The translations under genes were made by a program, and so were the position numbers. Below are positions 41,694 through 49,558 of a DNA stretch of 64,000 nucleotides, piece by piece (position 1 is the first letter of the stretch; every line of letters starts with the position of its first letter). Location of the stretch: NCBI GenBank assembly GCA_963847595.1, contig CAWKAJ010000002.1:992001-1056000 (forward strand). The letters are read 5' to 3'. The notes below the pieces were generated by a model, which ran no database searches, had not been told where the DNA came from, and saw only the letters and a program-made list of their open reading frames with translations. Source of the DNA: JACWAE01 sp963847595 (GTDB taxonomy: Bacteria; Chloroflexota; Dehalococcoidia; SZUA-161).

Positions 41694-43295
41694 TTATACC
41701 TCCTCCACCCCACCCACCTTAGGAAGCCTTACCTCAGTGCCATTGCCTCTCAAGTGCTCACTGTAAAACTCAGGTTGTTCGCTGTGGACTGGTATCAGAA
41801 TCTTGGGCTTTATACCATGAACAACGCTGAGCAGGTCTGGGCCGCAGGCATGGCCTGAGGCATGCAAGCCTTTCTGCTCGTCAGGGATACTCCACTCCCT
41901 GTTGCTTTCCACAGGGAGCCCAAAAGCCTTGATGCCAAAATATTCAAGCCATTCATGCAGACGGTGGAAGTCTATCTCCTGCTCCTCGTCGTGGGGCTCG
42001 CTGGAGCTGAACACATACAGGCTGCCCGGTTTGGGTCGAATGCTCGGCAGCTCGTTTATGTCCAGGAAGCTGAAACAGAGGATAAATTTGTCCTGCGCCG
42101 AGCTAACATCCTCGGCCAGCACAATCTTACTGTCACACTCTTTACAGATATTGCGCACCCACGAGTCAACCCTGGCAATGGTATCCTGATAAATGACGAT
42201 GTTGCTGTCCCTAGCTATATCGGGTATCTCTGGCTCCAGTAGACGCATTGTTTTCAAGAGATAAGCGTCCTTGGGCAATATCGCCAGCTTCCTGTTTGTA
42301 TCTCTGGCGATCTGCAGAAAGGTGAGCAAGCGGTCCACATCCCTGGCGTAGAAATCGGCGATGACGAGGCTCCTTGCTTTCGCGATAGCCTTCAGCGCAT
42401 TTTCATAAACCTCGCGCTCGGTTACATTAGTATCCCGGCTCACATTGGTCCCCTCAAGTATCAGCACCCTTGGGCGTAAGCGGGCAGCTTCCTCAATAAA
42501 GTTTTTTGTCAGCGCAGCGCGTTTCCCGTGAAGCCGCAGGTCGCCGCTGTAGATTACCCAGCCTGAACTCGTCTCGATGCCCCAGGCGCAGGCACCGGGG
42601 ATAGAATGATCAACAGGTAAGCAGAGTAGATTGAGGCCGCAACCACTGTGAGGGTTCAGCGGACAGGAGACAAGCTCTCTCTGCCTGGTGGCTTTCTCCC
42701 AGAATCCACTCGTCCAGAACTGTAACGCGTCGGCGCTCAAAGTCTCAAGCGACTTATCGGCGATACAGAACTGACGCTGCTGCTTCACTCTGCTTTTGGA
42801 GAACAAAGCGGGCTGCTTCCAATCCTCGGGGGAACCCCACGTAGTAGGACTGAAATAGCATATCTGCTGTTCCAGGCCGGATCTTCCCGAATCCTGGATT
42901 GCCTTGGCGATAAACGCCGTCACGGCAGTTGAATACACTGGTATGCTGGGCTTGAGAAAAGAGATATAGCCTGAATGGTCGAGGTGGGCATGGGTGAGCA
43001 GCACCCCATCCACCCCTTCAAGCTTGCGATACAGGGAATTATCCCGAAACCGCTCCCAGAGTCCGGGCGTTTCCAGGTCTTCTCGATAGAGTCCTTCCAG
43101 AGGCGGCAGCAACCCCATGGCCATGGGGTCGAGCAGCCCTGCGCCGGTTCGTGGTTTAAGGTACTCCTCGTAGAAAAGCTTGTGTCTTTTATAGGGGAAG
43201 CCAAAATCGAGGAAAAGCCTGCGACCCGCATCCTCGAGGAGTACCTTGTTCCCGCCTATCTCGTTTACGCCTCCGTAAAAAGTCAGTTTCACCAC
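41694..43295 (-). CDS. RNase J-like metallo-beta-lactamase-fold hydrolase
   Basis: A 533-residue metallo-hydrolase with start GTG at 43295 (or 43292) preferred over a longer form lacking a ribosome site. Motifs: FYGGVNEIGGNKVLLEDAGR, the metal motif LLTHAHLDHSGYISFL, VDHSIPGACAWGIE and VIYSGDLRLHG, then the beta-CASP signature ASGHACGPDLLSVVHGIKP, KILIPVHSEQPE. This order matches RNase J / beta-CASP ribonucleases, but the central part is diverged and the C-terminal RNase J domain is not evident. Likely an RNA- or nucleotide-processing enzyme; RNase J paralogue status is inferred. Confidence 0.75.
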   Translation of the reverse strand: MVKLTFYGGVNEIGGNKVLLEDAGRRLFLDFGFPYKRHKLFYEEYLKPRTGAGLLDPMAMGLLPPLEGLYREDLETPGLWERFRDNSLYRKLEGVDGVLLTHAHLDHSGYISFLKPSIPVYSTAVTAFIAKAIQDSGRSGLEQQICYFSPTTWGSPEDWKQPALFSKSRVKQQRQFCIADKSLETLSADALQFWTSGFWEKATRQRELVSCPLNPHSGCGLNLLCLPVDHSIPGACAWGIETSSGWVIYSGDLRLHGKRAALTKNFIEEAARLRPRVLILEGTNVSRDTNVTEREVYENALKAIAKARSLVIADFYARDVDRLLTFLQIARDTNRKLAILPKDAYLLKTMRLLEPEIPDIARDSNIVIYQDTIARVDSWVRNICKECDSKIVLAEDVSSAQDKFILCFSFLDINELPSIRPKPGSLYVFSSSEPHDEEQEIDFHRLHEWLEYFGIKAFGLPVESNREWSIPDEQKGLHASGHACGPDLLSVVHGIKPKILIPVHSEQPEFYSEHLRGNGTEVRLPKVGGVEEV

Positions 43296-43349
43296 CCATT
43301 TCCCCCTTAGACTCCTTATTATCCACCATACCAAGGAAGTTGATCCCAA

Positions 43350-43390
43350 ATTCCTCTCCCTTGACGGGAGAGGGTAGGTGAGGGTGAAAG
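43350..43390. repeat. CTCTCCC/GGGAGAG hairpin repeat
   Basis: TCCTCTCCCTTGACGGGAGAGG followed by a GTAGGTGAGGG tail. Similar in plan to the CCCTCCCC hairpin at 36845-36862; both are common types of dispersed bacterial palindromes. Confidence 0.4.
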
Positions 43391-43456
43391 CCTTGCTCCA
43401 GTCTAACTTAATATCCGACTAGAGGCAAGTGAAAAGAACCAGATAAAAGCACACTC

Positions 43457-43485
43457 TGGCCTTGGCCAGCCGCAAGGCTTATACT
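43457..43485 (+). promoter_or_regulatory. Candidate promoter close to the rluB start
   Basis: TATACT (43480-43485) ends six bases before the ATG at 43492, with TGGCCT 17 bases upstream. If used, the mRNA would be nearly leaderless, which agrees with the lack of a ribosome site there. Confidence 0.35.
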
Positions 43486-43491
43486 AAGTTC

Positions 43492-44208
43492 ATGTCAACC
43501 AAGCCCTTACTCAAAGCTTTGACTGAAGCAGGTATCGGTTCCCGCAGGTGGCTGGCCGATTCCATAAAGCAGGGCAGGGTGAAAGTAAACGGGGAGATAG
43601 CAGAGGACTTCCGCCAGCCGGTGAATGTGGAAACAGACCGCATCTCGATAAGCGGGCAGCCGGTTGACCTCAAGCCCAGGCAACTGGTTTACCTCATACT
43701 CAACAAGCCCCCAGGCATTATGTCTACTACCAGCGACGAGAGAGGGCGCAGGACAGTCCTAGACATACTACCCGAGAAATACCGCCATCTTAGGCTGTAC
43801 CCCGTAGGGCGGCTGGACAAAGACAGCACTGGCCTTCTGCTTCTGACCAACGATGGCGAACTCACCAACCAGCTCACCCATCCCAGGTTCGAGCACGAGA
43901 AGGAGTACCTGGTCTCCATCGATGTGAAGCTCAAGCCGGACGAAAAACGAAAGCTGGAGCAGGGCATTGAGCTTGAAGATGGCCCCACCCACCCTGCCAC
44001 AGTCAAAGAAATAGAAGCTCCGCCCTTCAACTACAGTATTACGATACATGAGGGCAGAAAGCGGCAGGTGCGCCGCATGTTCGACAGTCTGGGACATCCC
44101 GTGCTGGCGCTTAAGAGGGTTCGCCTGGGCAACCTCTATCTGGGCAAACTGAAAGAGGGAGAGCTTCGCGAGCTAAGCGCTAAAGAGGTAAAAGCTCTGC
44201 TCAAATGA
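43492..44208 (+). CDS. rluB: Ribosomal large subunit pseudouridine synthase, RluB/RsuA family
   Basis: A 238-residue rRNA pseudouridine synthase. An S4 domain (LLKALTEAGIGSRRWLADSI, KVNGEIAED) precedes the catalytic domain (VYLILNKPPGIMSTTSDERG; the Asp motif GRLDKDSTGLLLLTNDGEL) with ITIHEGRKRQVRRMFDSLGH later. The GRLD-x-x-[ST]-x-GLL form suits RluB more than RluC. ATG 43492 gives an S4 start without extra residues. It modifies 23S (or 16S, for RsuA) rRNA; the exact site cannot be told. Confidence 0.88.
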   Translation: MSTKPLLKALTEAGIGSRRWLADSIKQGRVKVNGEIAEDFRQPVNVETDRISISGQPVDLKPRQLVYLILNKPPGIMSTTSDERGRRTVLDILPEKYRHLRLYPVGRLDKDSTGLLLLTNDGELTNQLTHPRFEHEKEYLVSIDVKLKPDEKRKLEQGIELEDGPTHPATVKEIEAPPFNYSITIHEGRKRQVRRMFDSLGHPVLALKRVRLGNLYLGKLKEGELRELSAKEVKALLK

Positions 44209-44265
44209 GAAGACTGAGAGGTGCAGGATACATCCTGCCGGGGTTTGGAGGTATCCCCCACCTTT

Positions 44266-44299
44266 AAAGTCCCCCAATACTGGGGGATTTAGGGGGTTC
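44266..44299. repeat. AGTCCCCCAATACTGGGGG repeat (family B)
   Basis: Fourth copy of family B, between rluB and the tRNA cluster, with the GATTTAGGGGGTT extension. It could also end rluB transcription. Confidence 0.6.
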
Positions 44300-44372
44300 A
44301 AAAAAGGTTATTAAACCCTTTCAACTCGTTATCTTGACAGGTGAAGGAGGCTAAGCTACAATTTCACCATAT

Positions 44373-44445
44373 GCCGAGGTAGCTCAGTTGGTAGAGCACG
44401 CGACTGAAAATCGCGGTGTCAGCAGTTCGATTCTGCTCCTCGGCA
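44373..44445 (+). tRNA. tRNA-Phe (GAA)
   Basis: GCCGAGG / CCTCGGC acceptor arms, D-arm AGCTCAGTTGGTAGAGC, anticodon loop CTGAAAA with anticodon GAA, T-arm GTTCGATTC. CCA is not encoded (CTG follows). Confidence 0.93.
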
Positions 44446-44450
44446 CTGCC

Positions 44451-44536
44451 GCCGAAGTGGCGGAATAGGCAGACGCGGCAGTCTCAAAAACTGTTGGGGG
44501 GCAACTCCCGTGCCGGTTCGAACCCGGCCTTCGGCA
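44451..44536 (+). tRNA. tRNA-Leu (CAA)
   Basis: GCCGAAG / CTTCGGC acceptor arms, anticodon CAA in loop CTCAAAA, long variable arm (TTGGGGGGCAACTCCCG), T-arm GGTTCGAACC. Class II size (86 bases) fits leucine. Reads UUG. Confidence 0.92.
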
Positions 44537-44540
44537 CTGG

Positions 44541-44614
44541 TGCCGAGTGGTGTAGTGGTAGCACAGAGGACTTTGGATCCTTCGGCCCAGGTTCGAATCC
44601 TGGCTCGGCAGCCA
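44541..44614 (+). tRNA. tRNA-Gln (TTG), CCA encoded
   Basis: TGCCGAG / CTCGGCA acceptor arms (discriminator G), anticodon TTG in CTTTGGA loop, GGTTCGAATCC T-arm and encoded CCA at 44612-44614. The first pair is U-A, as usual for tRNA-Gln. Confidence 0.92.
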
Positions 44615-44767
44615 CCTTAAAGCGTTATCACCACTGCTCTTCCCCCGGGGTAACATCTGAACGCAGCAATGGAGTATTTGCTTTATAAGCTATGTTGATC
44701 AGCGCCAACCAGGAAATCGTTATCATTAAACCAATCATACAAACCCAAATAACTACAGGAGAGTATT

Positions 44768-45007
44768 TTGGCTAAGCAAGATAAGAGTGCAGGAACTGTC
44801 TGGTGGGTTTTCCTTGGTTTATATGTCTTTTGCATCGGCGGCTTACTAATTTATAGCGCCTTTAGCGGCTGGTTTGGAGCCCATGCCTGGGCTCTGTATT
44901 CAATCTATGTCATTGCTATAATTTTTGGTTCAATTCTTGGTTTCTTTGTCCCGCAGTCTATTCGTGAATCTATTCAAAAGCGCTTCAGTAATAAGAAGCG
45001 TTCCTAG
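44768..45007 (+). CDS. Small two-helix membrane protein, TTG start
   Basis: A 79-residue protein with two membrane helices (VWWVFLGLYVFCIGGLLIYS; YVIAIIFGSILGFFVP) and a basic tail (SIQKRFSNKKRS). No family recognised. Start TTG is preceded by AGGAGAG, and the frame has good codon usage, so it is probably real. It lies between the tRNA-Gln and tRNA-Asn genes. A short-membrane-protein role cannot be narrowed further. Confidence 0.5.
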   Translation: MAKQDKSAGTVWWVFLGLYVFCIGGLLIYSAFSGWFGAHAWALYSIYVIAIIFGSILGFFVPQSIRESIQKRFSNKKRS

Positions 45008-45181
45008 TTTTAAGTTTTCTTTCTATCCTCAAATTCAGACCATAAGCGAGACCGTGTTCCTATTCTCATTTGAAAGATATAGCCAAGTAAGGTCAACGTC
45101 TGAGTATAGTGGCCGTTTAGCAACATAGATAATATTGATTGAGACAGCCACAGCATGATATACTTAACAATGCCGTGGCGC

Positions 45182-45256
45182 TCCGCAGTAGCTCAGCGGT
45201 AGAGCGGGCGGCTGTTAACCGCTTGGTCGTAGGTTCGAGTCCTACCTGCGGAGCCA
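45182..45256 (+). tRNA. tRNA-Asn (GTT), CCA encoded
   Basis: TCCGCAG / CTGCGGA acceptor arms (discriminator G), anticodon GTT in CTGTTAA loop, GGTTCGAGTCC T-arm, CCA encoded at 45254-45256. Genes of a small mobile-like module follow directly, so its 3' end is a candidate attachment site. Confidence 0.93.
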
Positions 45257-45296
45257 GTTTTATTCTTGGCATTTTGCTTAAATCCCCTAACTCGCA

Positions 45297-45503
45297 TTAG
45301 CTTCCTCCTTTTTTGCTTAATTTTGCTTCATTACGTTTGCTTTTTGGCTTTCTTTGCCTCTCGTAGTCCAAACTGAGGACTACCCAGTCACGACCCAACT
45401 TCTTCGCTTCGATTACACCGTCTCTGGCAAGTCTTTTCACATGGTCTGGCGACAGACCTAATTCTTTTGCTGCCTGCTTTGTCGAGTACATTTCAGTGCC
45501 CAT
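45297..45503 (-). CDS. Helix-turn-helix protein (excisionase-like), module regulator
   Basis: A 68-residue DNA-binding protein (start at 45503) with a MerR/excisionase-like helix-turn-helix: MYSTKQAAKELGLSPDHVKR, LARDGVIEAKKLGRDWVV, then a basic tail (RQRKPKSKRNEAKLSKK). It is convergent with tRNA-Asn and divergent from the ATPase gene at 45713, with operator-like palindromes between. This layout fits a regulator/excisionase of a small integrated element. A later ATG (45491) is also possible. Not similar in sequence to the archaellum HTH beyond the fold. Confidence 0.65.
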   Translation of the reverse strand: MGTEMYSTKQAAKELGLSPDHVKRLARDGVIEAKKLGRDWVVLSLDYERQRKPKSKRNEAKLSKKGGS

Positions 45504-45712
45504 AGAATAATTATAACCGCTAGAGGGCATATTGTCAAGCCATTCTTGAGAATAGAAGGCGTCATTTACTGGAGGTTGTCTGGTGTGTACTTTAAGGGTG
45601 CTGCAATTAAAATTGCATTGTCGATTACACACGAGTGAGTGCAACTATAATTGCATAAAATTATATTGACCAGAATATTGGTTTCACGGAAAATGTAATT
45701 GGAGGTGAAATA
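45504..45712. promoter_or_regulatory. Divergent control region with two TGCAA-N6-TTGCA palindromes
   Basis: TGCAATTAAAATTGCA (45602-45617) and TGCAACTATAATTGCA (45640-45655) share TGCAA-N6-TTGCA and are 38 bases centre to centre. They lie between the HTH gene and the ATPase gene, and are good candidate operators for the HTH protein. The ATPase start has GGAGGTGAAATA upstream. Confidence 0.5.
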
Positions 45713-46705
45713 ATGTCCATTCAAATCGTAACCAACTACGCAAACGCAATAACCTCAGCCTGCGAACTCGACATGAACCAGGCGAAAACAGTCATCTATT
45801 GGGCGATTGCTACGCATGGTATAGAGAAGCTGGAATTAATGCCCATTTTAGCCTTGTCCGGCCCACACGGAACAGGAAAGAGCACATTGATAAAGGTGAT
45901 GGGGCAAGTCTGTTACCAGCCGAGACTGATGGACGGTGAAATGAGTAAGGCGGAACTGAGGGACAAATTGGAACTCAACACCACTGCCATCATTGAAGAA
46001 GCTGACAATGTAGAGGAGCGTTCGATTCTTAAAAGGTATTCCCGTCAGACAGCAGATACCAGCGTAAAGCGTGGTAGCGCAAGTCAAGGCTGGACTAGCA
46101 AAGAGGTGCACACTTTTGGTGCCACTGCGTTACATCGAAGGCTATCCTTCAAAGACCCTGCGGTGGATAGTAGAAGCATTGCCGTCAGAACTACTTACAG
46201 ACCAGGCAACTATACAATACCAGTTCTAGACGCCAGTCCTTTAGCAGCTATAGCAGCGAGTATTGACTGGTCACAGAAAGTGCCGGTCATTGCAGGTCTT
46301 GACGGTAGAGCTGTCGATATATGGATGCCGTTGTGCCAAGCCGCTGTTGCCTGTAATGATGTTGAGTTCATGGCCTACGCCGTAAGTGAAATCACTAAGG
46401 CTATTGAGAATCTCAAGGAAGGGCAAGGACAAGAGCCTGTTCAATTGGTGGTATCGAAACTGATAGCGTTGGTATGGGACGACCAGGATAAAAACTTCAA
46501 AGATAGGGTGGCATTGAAGGCTATAGAGAAGGGTTTGAAAGAGGATGGGGCCAAAATCAATAGCTGGCAGGCGGGCAAGACATTGAGAGAGCAGGGCTTT
46601 GAGGTTAAGACCGTCGGCGGTAACCAAATCGTCTTAGTGAACGGCAAAGCACAGCTTGCGGCAGTGGCTAAGAACCTGAATATTGTCGATGACCTCTTGA
46701 AGTGA
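45713..46705 (+). CDS. P-loop ATPase of a small mobile-like module
   Basis: A 330-residue protein with Walker A LSGPHGTGKSTLIKVMGQ (near residue 51), an acidic motif TTAIIEEADNVEERSILKRY (Walker B-like), sensor-type Arg and a VHTFGATALHRRLSF segment, then a C-terminal helical region with DDQDKNFKDRVALKA and a winged-helix-like end (FEVKTVGGNQIVLVNGKAQL). It resembles phage/plasmid AAA or DnaB/primase-type ATPases but I cannot name a family. It is alone, without integrase or capsid genes, and follows the HTH/operator region. A reduced satellite or remnant is plausible. Confidence 0.6.
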   Translation: MSIQIVTNYANAITSACELDMNQAKTVIYWAIATHGIEKLELMPILALSGPHGTGKSTLIKVMGQVCYQPRLMDGEMSKAELRDKLELNTTAIIEEADNVEERSILKRYSRQTADTSVKRGSASQGWTSKEVHTFGATALHRRLSFKDPAVDSRSIAVRTTYRPGNYTIPVLDASPLAAIAASIDWSQKVPVIAGLDGRAVDIWMPLCQAAVACNDVEFMAYAVSEITKAIENLKEGQGQEPVQLVVSKLIALVWDDQDKNFKDRVALKAIEKGLKEDGAKINSWQAGKTLREQGFEVKTVGGNQIVLVNGKAQLAAVAKNLNIVDDLLK

Positions 46706-47067
46706 AGACAAAGCTGAAGGCATGAAATCATGAAAACTAAGCCCCTTTATTTATATAAAGAGTAAATAAGAAATATCTGTAAATTTTAATTTCATAATTT
46801 CATACTATAGAAGCAGGGAACTTCAGCCAGTAGGTCAGCTTCAATTTCTAATTTTGCCGCCAGTATTGAAATCAGTATTTCACCCTTGCCCCATGAACTT
46901 ATGTGCCCCAGACAGAAGTGATTTCTGCTCGAAGGGCAAAGTTGACATCATTTAGCTTGGGGTTGAGGACATTTTATGTACAATAGGCTATGAATGAGGT
47001 AGGATGTAAATGCTATGTGGTCACATTGGTCTATACGTTGTTGCGTAATCGAAAATCAGGGAGGGCA
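46706..47067. other. AT-rich intergenic region
   Basis: About 360 bases of AT-rich sequence with stop codons in all frames and no recognised site apart from a weak TACAAT near 46979. It separates the ATPase from the lipoprotein and may be an edge of the module. Confidence 0.4.
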
Positions 47068-47790
47068 ATGGAGATGATGCTCAAAAATCGGCTTCTTCTA
47101 CTTGTTACTATCTTGGCTTGCTTAGCTTTTCTTTTGGGATTGCTCGCTTCGTGCTCTTCATCATCAACTTCTAATCAGTCTCCAAGTCCTACTCCGACGA
47201 TTACTCAGGCTCCCACTCCGACTCCCACTCCCACTCCAGTACCAACCCCTACTCCTTCACCAACACCTACGCCTATCCCAACTCTACAGCCTACTCCTTC
47301 ACCAACACCTACGCCTATCCCAACTCTACAGCCTACTCCTTCTCCCACGATAACAGTACATACCACATGGAATGCAAAGTGGTTCACAATGGAGAAAGAC
47401 AATCCAGCAGGTGTATACGGGACCTATATTGGGTCTTCACAGTTCCCTGCCACCTTCTATTATAAATGGGGAACTGGTCCAATATTTGGTGGTCTTTCGG
47501 ACTGGGTCGGTTTTCAAGCTACGGCTACCATTAACATGGGAAGGCCTGGCGGTGGCTATGTGAATTTCACAGTCATACATGATGAGGGAATACAACTCTA
47601 TCTTGATGGTGGAATAATAATAAACAACTGGGTTCTCGTTCGGGATAATAACGGTTTTCCTCAACACGATTCCGACACCGTAAGTATCTACCTAACACCT
47701 GGAAAGCATACGCTTCTCCTTGACTATTGGGAAGCAACAATCTGGGCTTACGTTTCTTTTTCCTGTGACTCAGACGTTTTGAAATGGTAG
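47068..47790 (+). CDS. Lipoprotein with Pro/Thr linker and PA14-like domain
   Basis: A secreted lipoprotein of about 240 residues (start ambiguous: ATG at 47068, 47074 or 47077 near GGGAGGG). It has a charged start, a hydrophobic signal and a lipobox LLGLLASC, then a Pro/Thr/Ser linker (PSPTPTITQAPTPTPTPT and following) and a C-terminal beta domain (VIHDEGIQLYLDGGIIINNW, then LTPGKHTLLLDYWE) that resembles PA14, a carbohydrate-binding fold. The linker contains two 42-base tandem DNA repeats (from 47251 and 47293). It is likely tethered to the outer face of the membrane. Partner unknown. Confidence 0.65.
   Translation: MEMMLKNRLLLLVTILACLAFLLGLLASCSSSSTSNQSPSPTPTITQAPTPTPTPTPVPTPTPSPTPTPIPTLQPTPSPTPTPIPTLQPTPSPTITVHTTWNAKWFTMEKDNPAGVYGTYIGSSQFPATFYYKWGTGPIFGGLSDWVGFQATATINMGRPGGGYVNFTVIHDEGIQLYLDGGIIINNWVLVRDNNGFPQHDSDTVSIYLTPGKHTLLLDYWEATIWAYVSFSCDSDVLKW
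47251..47334. repeat. 42-base tandem repeat in the lipoprotein linker
   Basis: Unit ACTCCTTCACCAACACCT... repeats with a 42-base period at 47251 and 47293, coding for the 14-residue unit TPSPTPTPIPTLQP. A third partial unit ends at about 47343. Length change by replication slippage is expected and would alter the linker in frame. Confidence 0.7.
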
Positions 47791-48458
47791 GAGCCTTCAT
47801 CTTAACATGCGTGCTTCAAGCTGAAATTTAGAGGCCTCGGCTCGTGTAGGGTTTCCTCTTTTTTGTGAGTTGAAGATATTTTACCCAATCCACCACCGCC
47901 CCGTGTGCTTCATGCTGTTATGATACTTCAGTAGCAGGCTAAATCCCACACTCTCTACACTCAAGTACTGAACTACAACGTCTCTCCAAAGCACTACAAT
48001 TCGAGAGATTTGTATTCACAATACTCTGGTATGTGGGTTTTATATGGTTTGCGAAATTGAGGGGCTTTGCTTTGAATTCTAGGGCTTGGGAGCGGTGTGG
48101 GGGATGTCGTGAGCGTGGAGGCTGCGGGCTGTGACGGGGGTTCGGCTCTGGGATGGCTTGACAGCCAGGGGGACAGAATTCTATCATCTCCCAATAGGAC
48201 TACGGGGCCGGGTCACGCCGCCCCCCTCAGTTGATATGGGAAATTCCGGTTTACGAGTATGAACAAAGTAAGAGAGATGAAATTATTAAGAGAGGCGACA
48301 GAAGGGCTCGATGAGCGCCGCCAAGATTATCGGCGAGTGGGCGGATGTGGGGAAAAACCGATATTCCGGATGTATCAATGCCATGATACCAAGACAATGC
48401 TGACGACCACCATGCGCCGGGATGGTCTCGGAAAGAAAAATACCCAGGAGGCCTTGCT
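47791..48458. other. Gene-poor region, no recognised gene
   Basis: About 670 bases. Short reading frames on both strands have no domain, poor composition and no good ribosome site. The stretch 48040-48250 is richer in GC than its surroundings. Nothing further can be supported. Confidence 0.4.
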
Positions 48459-49088
48459 ATGAAAAAAGACCCATACCGGCGTATTGTCTGGATATATGAC
48501 CTGGTGGCAGAGCCTCCGGCAGGCATATTACGAAGAATCGCTTTGGAGGTATATCCTCCCCGGGAGAATATGTACATTCTCGATGCGGGGTGTGGAACTG
48601 GGACACAACTGAAATTATTTAGTAGATTCGACTGCAAATTGTACGGGGTCGATACCTCAGCCGTCATGCTGGATGCCGCGCGCCGAAAACTGGGTGATGC
48701 TGCTGAGTTATCGCTGCAGGACATCTCACACATGACCTTTCCCGACCGGATGTTTGACCTTGTCACCCTGGTATTAGTGCTGCACGAATTACCTGCCTTA
48801 TTACGACCGGCTGTCTTGACTGAGTGTAAGCGTGTGTTGAAAGGGGATGGATGTATCCTCTTGATAGATTATCATTTTGGGCCTTACTCGTTTCCTCCGG
48901 GTTACCTCTTGAGAATTCCAAGGAGGTTTATGGAAATCGGCGTCGGGCGCGAGCATTATGCGAACTACCGCGACTATCAAAAACGAGGAGGTCTAGCGCC
49001 CCTGCTCGCAGAGACGAAATTGTCGACAGACAAACGAATTGTCGCTCTGGGCGGGGTAGCGGCAGTTTATTTGCTTCGCCCGCAATAA
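48459..49088 (+). CDS. Class I SAM-dependent methyltransferase
   Basis: A 209-residue Rossmann-fold methyltransferase: motif I YILDAGCGTGTQLKLFSRF, motif II LYGVDTSAVMLDAARR, VTLVLVLHELPALLRPAVLT (motif IV region) and ECKRVLKGDGCILLIDYHF. Resembles UbiE/COQ5-like or generic Methyltransf_11 enzymes. It has AGGAGG seven bases before the ATG. Substrate unknown; no quinone, antibiotic or lipid genes lie adjacent. The C-terminal third (GLAPLLAETKLSTDKRIVAL) fits the substrate lid of small-molecule methyltransferases. Confidence 0.82.
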   Translation: MKKDPYRRIVWIYDLVAEPPAGILRRIALEVYPPRENMYILDAGCGTGTQLKLFSRFDCKLYGVDTSAVMLDAARRKLGDAAELSLQDISHMTFPDRMFDLVTLVLVLHELPALLRPAVLTECKRVLKGDGCILLIDYHFGPYSFPPGYLLRIPRRFMEIGVGREHYANYRDYQKRGGLAPLLAETKLSTDKRIVALGGVAAVYLLRPQ

Positions 49089-49558
49089 TTTGCCTTACCT
49101 CAAAGATCTCATCAAACAATGCCAGTGACCAAGGCCTATGACAGCTCCATCATGATTCAGAGGTTGGAGAGTGAACTATGGAGCAGCAGATACCTTAGTT
49201 TAGTTAAAAGTCAGCTGCTCTGACCTATTTTCTCTTAGATTGACAGGTCACACTGATCTCACTTCGCAATCACACGAATTCAGAATGTCAGAGGATACTC
49301 TGACACCCGGTTACAGCCGCGATAGCTGATGAGCAAAAGCTTGTCTGTCGTTCATACTCTCGTTTCACAAAAAAGTCCTTTTGGATAGGCAAATTATACA
49401 CCATTCATAGCTTGCCGAATGATTCAACTCAAGGTCTATCATGACTCGTTCATTTTCTCGTGCTGCATGAAGAACCATGGAGAACAGTTGCGGTAAATAC
49501 CCAGCCGCTTGCAATAGCGAATAGAAACATCGTAGTATAGGGAGTCTGCGGTGCACCT
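49089..49558. other. Gene-poor region with small hairpin
   Basis: About 470 bases without a gene. A perfect hairpin TGTCAGAG-GATA-CTCTGACA lies at 49286-49305. Nothing else is recognised. Confidence 0.4.

Noticed and set aside
45246..46705. attR copy of the tRNA-Asn 3' end
   Set aside because: Reading rightward I did not find a clear repeat of the tRNA end, so no attachment site is called; a computed search could still find one.
47200..47345. Tandem repeats that could suggest a CRISPR-like array
   Set aside because: They are in frame and encode the Pro/Thr linker of the lipoprotein; no spacers or cas genes exist in the window.
48259..48462. Plus-strand 67-codon frame before the methyltransferase
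   Set aside because: No ribosome site or domain.
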